Shown piece after piece: positions 61,181 to 64,000 of a DNA stretch of 64,000 nt. Under the pieces are notes generated by a model. That model was not told the origin of the DNA. It worked only from the letters and a program-made list of their open reading frames with translations, and ran no database searches. The position numbers and the translations under genes are program-made. Origin of the DNA: Alienimonas californiensis (GTDB taxonomy: Bacteria > Planctomycetota > Planctomycetia > Planctomycetales > Planctomycetaceae); contig NZ_CP036265.1 in assembly GCF_007743815.1 (NCBI RefSeq), positions 4,085,059-4,149,058 of the forward strand. The letters run 5' to 3'. Every line of letters begins with the position of its first letter. Position 1 is the first letter of the stretch.

Positions 61181-62731
61181 TCAGGCGACCAGCGAGCCGA
61201 GCCGCTTGAGCCCCGCCAGCGCGCCGGTGACGGCCCGGTTGCGGCGTTTCAGCTTGCGGAGGTCCGTCGCCAGCGATCTGGCTTCCGAGGCCGCGTCGGA
61301 CAGGGTGCTGCCGAGGGCGGAGACCCGCTCCAGCAGGGCGTCGTGATCGGGCGGGCCGTCCGGGTTCTCCTCGCCGCCGACGGCGTGGCCGTTGGCGTCG
61401 CCGTTCGTGCGGTAGCCGTTCGAGTTCTGGGCGAGGCGGTTGCGGGGCATCTTGGGCGCGGTCATCGTCTGGCAGGCGAAGTGGGAAGCGCGGCCGTTAC
61501 GGGCCGCGACGGGGGTGTCAGGGGTGTCAGGGGCAGTTCGCCGGTCCGCGGCGGCGGGCTCGGCGGCGGTGAGCCGCACGGCGTCTTCGGCCGGGACCGG
61601 ATCGCCGGCCAGCGTGGCGAAGACCAGTGTGGTCCCCGCCGGCGAGGGGCCGAACTCCCCGGCGGGCGTGCGGCAGCGGACCGGCTCCTCCGGCCCGTTC
61701 AGCGCCCACTGCGTGCAGCCGGCGGCGAGAGCCCGGGCGACGAATCGCCGGTCGGCCACGCAAACCGCGGCGCCTCCGATCTCGGAGGAGGCCGTCGCCA
61801 ACTCCACCGGCGTCCCGCCCTCGTCCATCGCCCGGATCAGCAGCGTGCCGCCGGTCACCTCCAACGTGACCGGGCGACGATCGGCGCCGGTCCCCGGCAG
61901 GCGGTCCAGCCGGTCGGCGAGGAAGGCGGAGTCGGCTTCCGACAACGTCACGCTCGCCTTGCCCTCGCCGCCGGGCACGACCCGGTCGAGGTCCGGGAAC
62001 CGGGCGTCGCGAGCCTCAGGCGACCAGATGGTCCAGTCCCCGCACTGCAACACGCACAAGCCCGCCTGCGGGCCTCCGGGCAGAAACGCGACCCGGACGT
62101 CGTCCCGGCGGAGGAGGGCGGCGGAGAGGACTTGCGGGGCCGGCAGCAGCACCGGCTTGTCGAAGCTGAACGTGAAGCCGCGGGCGATCAGCAGATGATG
62201 GCTGTCCGTGGCTTCGATGCGGCCCGCGTGCGGATCCAGCCGGACGCAGCCGAGGGCGTAGCGGGTGCTGTCGGCGTCGGTGACGTCGCAGGCGGCTCGC
62301 AGTGCCTCGCCAAAGCCTTCGCCCGGGTCGTGCCATTCTGGAACCGACGGCGGCTCGAAGTTCGCGGCCCGGTCGCGATCTTTCTTCTCCAGCGCATGGC
62401 GGGCACTGCGGGGTACGCCCTTCTCGTCCCAGTTGGCGACGACCGCAGACCCGCGATCCGTTTCGGACAGGCAAACGTCGCCGCTCTTGGCGGCTCCGGC
62501 CTCGGCGAGCAGGTCGAACGGCAGGACCAGTCCGGCGGGCGGACGATCGCCGGGGATATACAGGCTGGCGCCGCGACCGTCGGGTCCGACGGCGGTGAGG
62601 CGGGCGCCTCCTTCGGCGTCGGCGTCGACTCGAACCGGCGGGCCGTCGTCGCGGGCTTTGAGCCCGAGGTGTTTCTTCAGCGCCGTGCGGAAGCTGTGCA
62701 GCGTCCGCTGGGGCAGGATGATCGGGGGCAT
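61181..62731 (-). CDS. divergent DNA polymerase III beta sliding clamp (DnaN-like)
   Basis: This 516-residue protein has DnaN-like signatures: RYALGCVRLDPHAGRIEATD then SHHLLIARG (residues 157-185, matching the GVRLD...ATDGHRLA block), RFPDLDRVVPGGEGKAS (244-260, matching FPDYRRVLP) and AAGCTQWALNGPEEPVRCRT (337-354). Three clamp domains fit within 1-380. After residue 395 comes an added tail: a low-complexity linker containing the 18-bp motif, PDTPDTP, then a coiled coil (DALLERVSALGSTLSDAASE). It should ring DNA and hold the element polymerase. It is the third of four plausible genes on the minus strand (63.9 to 61.2 kb), after two small proteins. Confidence 0.8.
   Translation of the reverse strand: MPPIILPQRTLHSFRTALKKHLGLKARDDGPPVRVDADAEGGARLTAVGPDGRGASLYIPGDRPPAGLVLPFDLLAEAGAAKSGDVCLSETDRGSAVVANWDEKGVPRSARHALEKKDRDRAANFEPPSVPEWHDPGEGFGEALRAACDVTDADSTRYALGCVRLDPHAGRIEATDSHHLLIARGFTFSFDKPVLLPAPQVLSAALLRRDDVRVAFLPGGPQAGLCVLQCGDWTIWSPEARDARFPDLDRVVPGGEGKASVTLSEADSAFLADRLDRLPGTGADRRPVTLEVTGGTLLIRAMDEGGTPVELATASSEIGGAAVCVADRRFVARALAAGCTQWALNGPEEPVRCRTPAGEFGPSPAGTTLVFATLAGDPVPAEDAVRLTAAEPAAADRRTAPDTPDTPVAARNGRASHFACQTMTAPKMPRNRLAQNSNGYRTNGDANGHAVGGEENPDGPPDHDALLERVSALGSTLSDAASEARSLATDLRKLKRRNRAVTGALAGLKRLGSLVA
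61516..61533 (-). repeat. 18-bp motif copy 7 (reverse), inside the clamp gene tail
   Basis: TGTCAGGGGTGTCAGGGG on the plus strand; encodes PDTPDTP in the clamp gene. Confidence 0.9.
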
Positions 62732-62819
62732 GTGGCGGGGTCTCCTGTAGGAATGCGGGATGAAAAAGGCCGGCGACGGGGATCAGCCCGCCGCCGGTCG
62801 TGAAGACGCCTCCAAAGGT

Positions 62820-63026
62820 TCAGTGGAAGGCGACGCGGCCCTTGCCACAGCGGTGCGGGTTCGTCCGCTGCAGGGCCTGACGCTCGTCCCAGTCGATGGG
62901 GCCGAGGTCGTCGTCGAAGTGGGTGAAGCTCGGGGGGGCGTCCATTTGGAAGCCCATCCGGGCGATGGCGCCGACGCTCTCGCCGGTGACGGCAGCGATC
63001 CGGCGGTTCAGTTCGTGCTGGGGCAT
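62820..63026 (-). CDS. small hypothetical protein upstream of the clamp
   Basis: This 68-residue protein starts MPQHELNRRIAAVTGESVGA and has an HTH-like stretch (AARMGF-type) followed by FDDDLGPIDWDERQALQRTN. No family is recognised, although small proteins of this type recur in planctomycete element clusters. It lies about 90 bp before the clamp gene. Confidence 0.6.
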   Translation of the reverse strand: MPQHELNRRIAAVTGESVGAIARMGFQMDAPPSFTHFDDDLGPIDWDERQALQRTNPHRCGKGRVAFH

Positions 63027-63125
63027 GGTGTGATTCCTTGAAGTGGAGTGGGAAAAGATGAAGCGGCGAACCGGTACCGAGCCGATCCGCCGCTTCGGGG
63101 GAGGTGAAAGTGGTCCGCCGAGCCT

Positions 63126-63386
63126 TCAGCCCGGCGGTGTCAGCAGGTTGCGGGTCAGCCAGTCGGCCTCCGCGGTCAACGCGTCGCTCCGCAGCGGAAA
63201 CGGTCCGAGGACCGGTCCGCCGCTGGGCGAGAGGTCCGCGGTCCATCCGCCGTGCGGGTGCGGTTCGACGTGACTGGCCCGCACGACGGCGCTGTCGCCG
63301 ATCGCGCCGGCTTCGATCAGCTCGCCGTACAGCCCGCGGGCGTCGCCGTCGGGGCCGACGAACAACTCCTGCACAGCGCCGCTCAT
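63126..63386 (-). CDS. small hypothetical protein
   Basis: This 86-residue protein starts MSGAVQELFVGPDGDARGLY, contains IEAGAIGDSAVVRASHVEPH, and ends ADWLTRNLLTPPG. Its ATG 63386 overlaps the stop of the upstream gene (ATGA), so it is coupled to it. No family is recognised. Likely part of the same element operon as the clamp. Confidence 0.6.
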   Translation of the reverse strand: MSGAVQELFVGPDGDARGLYGELIEAGAIGDSAVVRASHVEPHPHGGWTADLSPSGGPVLGPFPLRSDALTAEADWLTRNLLTPPG

Positions 63387-64000
63387 CGCGGGTTCCGCAG
63401 CACGCGGCGGCGGGGGGCGTCGGTCAGCAGCGGGTCGAGGGCCTCGGCCACGCCGGTCAGCCCCTCCCGCACCCGTTGTTGGAGCCAGCCGACGCCGGTC
63501 GAGGCCCGCAGGTCCACGGGATCGACGCCCCGCATCAGCCCCTCCGCCTCGGCGACCACGGCGTCCAGTTCCTCGTTGCCGCCGACGCTCAAGCGGCGAA
63601 AGCGGGCGAAGAACTCCGTGAGATTCTCGACGGCGGAGTCCCGGAACACCCGCGGTCCGCCGTTCTCGCCGCCGGTGAGGCGTTCGCGGAGGTGTTCGAC
63701 CAGCTGTGCCAGTTCGGCGGCAAACGCCTGCTCGGCGAGCTGCACGGCCTGCTCGAACCGCTGCCGCACCCGGTCGCATTCCTGCTGGTACAGGCGGGGC
63801 GAGAGTCGGCGGAGGTAGTCCGGGGGTTCCACCGCGGGCAGATCCCAGGAGAGCCCGAACAGCGGGGCGAGGCTGGGCGGGTAGTCGGCGGGATCGAACA
63901 GGTCGCCCAGCCGGCGGCGGGCCCGGGAGACGAGTTCGTCGCGGCAGCGATCGACCTCCGCGGCGGCGTCGGCCAGTTCCGCCTGTAAGCCGCCCATCCG
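63383..64000 (-). CDS. coiled-coil hypothetical protein, N end cut by window
   Basis: At least 204 residues are visible, from MGGLQAELADAAAEVDRCRD (ATG 63997, probably internal) through ARRRLGDLFDPADYPPSLAP and many helical Glu/Gln/Leu-rich segments (QRFEQAVQLAEQAFAAELAQ). It ends RRVLRNPR. No family is recognised. It is the first visible gene of the minus-strand operon leading to the clamp and may continue past the right edge. Confidence 0.6.
   Translation of the reverse strand, partial: RMGGLQAELADAAAEVDRCRDELVSRARRRLGDLFDPADYPPSLAPLFGLSWDLPAVEPPDYLRRLSPRLYQQECDRVRQRFEQAVQLAEQAFAAELAQLVEHLRERLTGGENGGPRVFRDSAVENLTEFFARFRRLSVGGNEELDAVVAEAEGLMRGVDPVDLRASTGVGWLQQRVREGLTGVAEALDPLLTDAPRRRVLRNPR

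Noticed and set aside
25981..61533. The CCCCTGACA repeats as a CRISPR array
   Set aside because: Copies are far apart, in both orientations, and without regular spacers or cas genes.
1..64000. Complete tRNA or rRNA genes
   Set aside because: I saw no full cloverleaf or rRNA sequence by eye; only two tRNA-3'-end-like fragments. A tRNAscan/Infernal run would settle it.

Overview
The window looks like a planctomycete chromosome (order Planctomycetales or close). The evidence is a DUF1501 protein paired with a PSCyt1/DUF1549/LamG/DUF1553 cytochrome protein, a prepilin-like DUF1559 protein, two DUF1583-like lipoproteins, a DUF1573-like lipoprotein, very high G+C and few ribosome-binding sites. 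A high-G+C genus such as Alienimonas is possible, but the sequence alone does not fix it.

Layout. (1) 1-7.7 kb, minus strand: sugar-phosphate isomerase (cut by the window edge), DUF1501, PSCyt protein, CPA2 antiporter and a Gly/Tyr/Ser-rich secreted protein with a strong terminator. (2) 7.9-14.3 kb, minus strand: a MacB/FtsX-type ABC exporter set (two permeases, ATPase, membrane-fusion protein) with a lipoprotein, a periplasmic HMA-like protein and a Cys-rich exported protein. (3) 15.3-25.3 kb, plus strand: an exopolysaccharide locus with GT2, methyltransferase, GNAT, Fe/2OG dioxygenase, flippase, ACP, acyl ligase and PLP decarboxylase. The last three resemble exosortase-A-associated accessory genes, but no exosortase lies here. 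(4) 25.7-34.8 kb: an element-like replication module with a P4-type primase-helicase and a family A DNA polymerase, entered at a tRNA/tmRNA-3'-end-like sequence. (5) 34.8-42.4 kb: mixed accessory DNA, with an orphan A+T-richer gene, three decayed genes (exonuclease/phosphatase, NmrA-like oxidoreductase, ParA lacking its P-loop), an intact ParB, and three secreted/membrane proteins. (6) 42.6-49.9 kb: a membrane glycosyltransferase cluster bracketed by two DUF1583-like paralogues. (7) 50.1-64 kb: an IS5-like element abutting an IS630 element, a signal-peptide/C39-like/acyl-CoA-dehydrogenase fusion, a NYN-nuclease plus NACHT-like NTPase pair, a second (decayed) IS630, and a minus-strand operon with a divergent beta sliding clamp.

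How they fit. The polymerase, primase-helicase, sliding clamp and ParB together would give a mobile replicon much of its own replisome and a partition remnant, now spread over the window and partly decayed. An 18-bp tandem motif, CCCCTGACACCCCTGACA, and its reverse complement recur seven times, and I found it only in the accessory segments (25.98, 32.75, 32.87, 53.37, 53.49, 60.92, 61.52 kb). Twice it forms an inverted pair with starts 117-118 bp apart. The NYN-NACHT pair is the best candidate for an undescribed defence system. The secreted C39-ACAD fusion is the oddest single protein.
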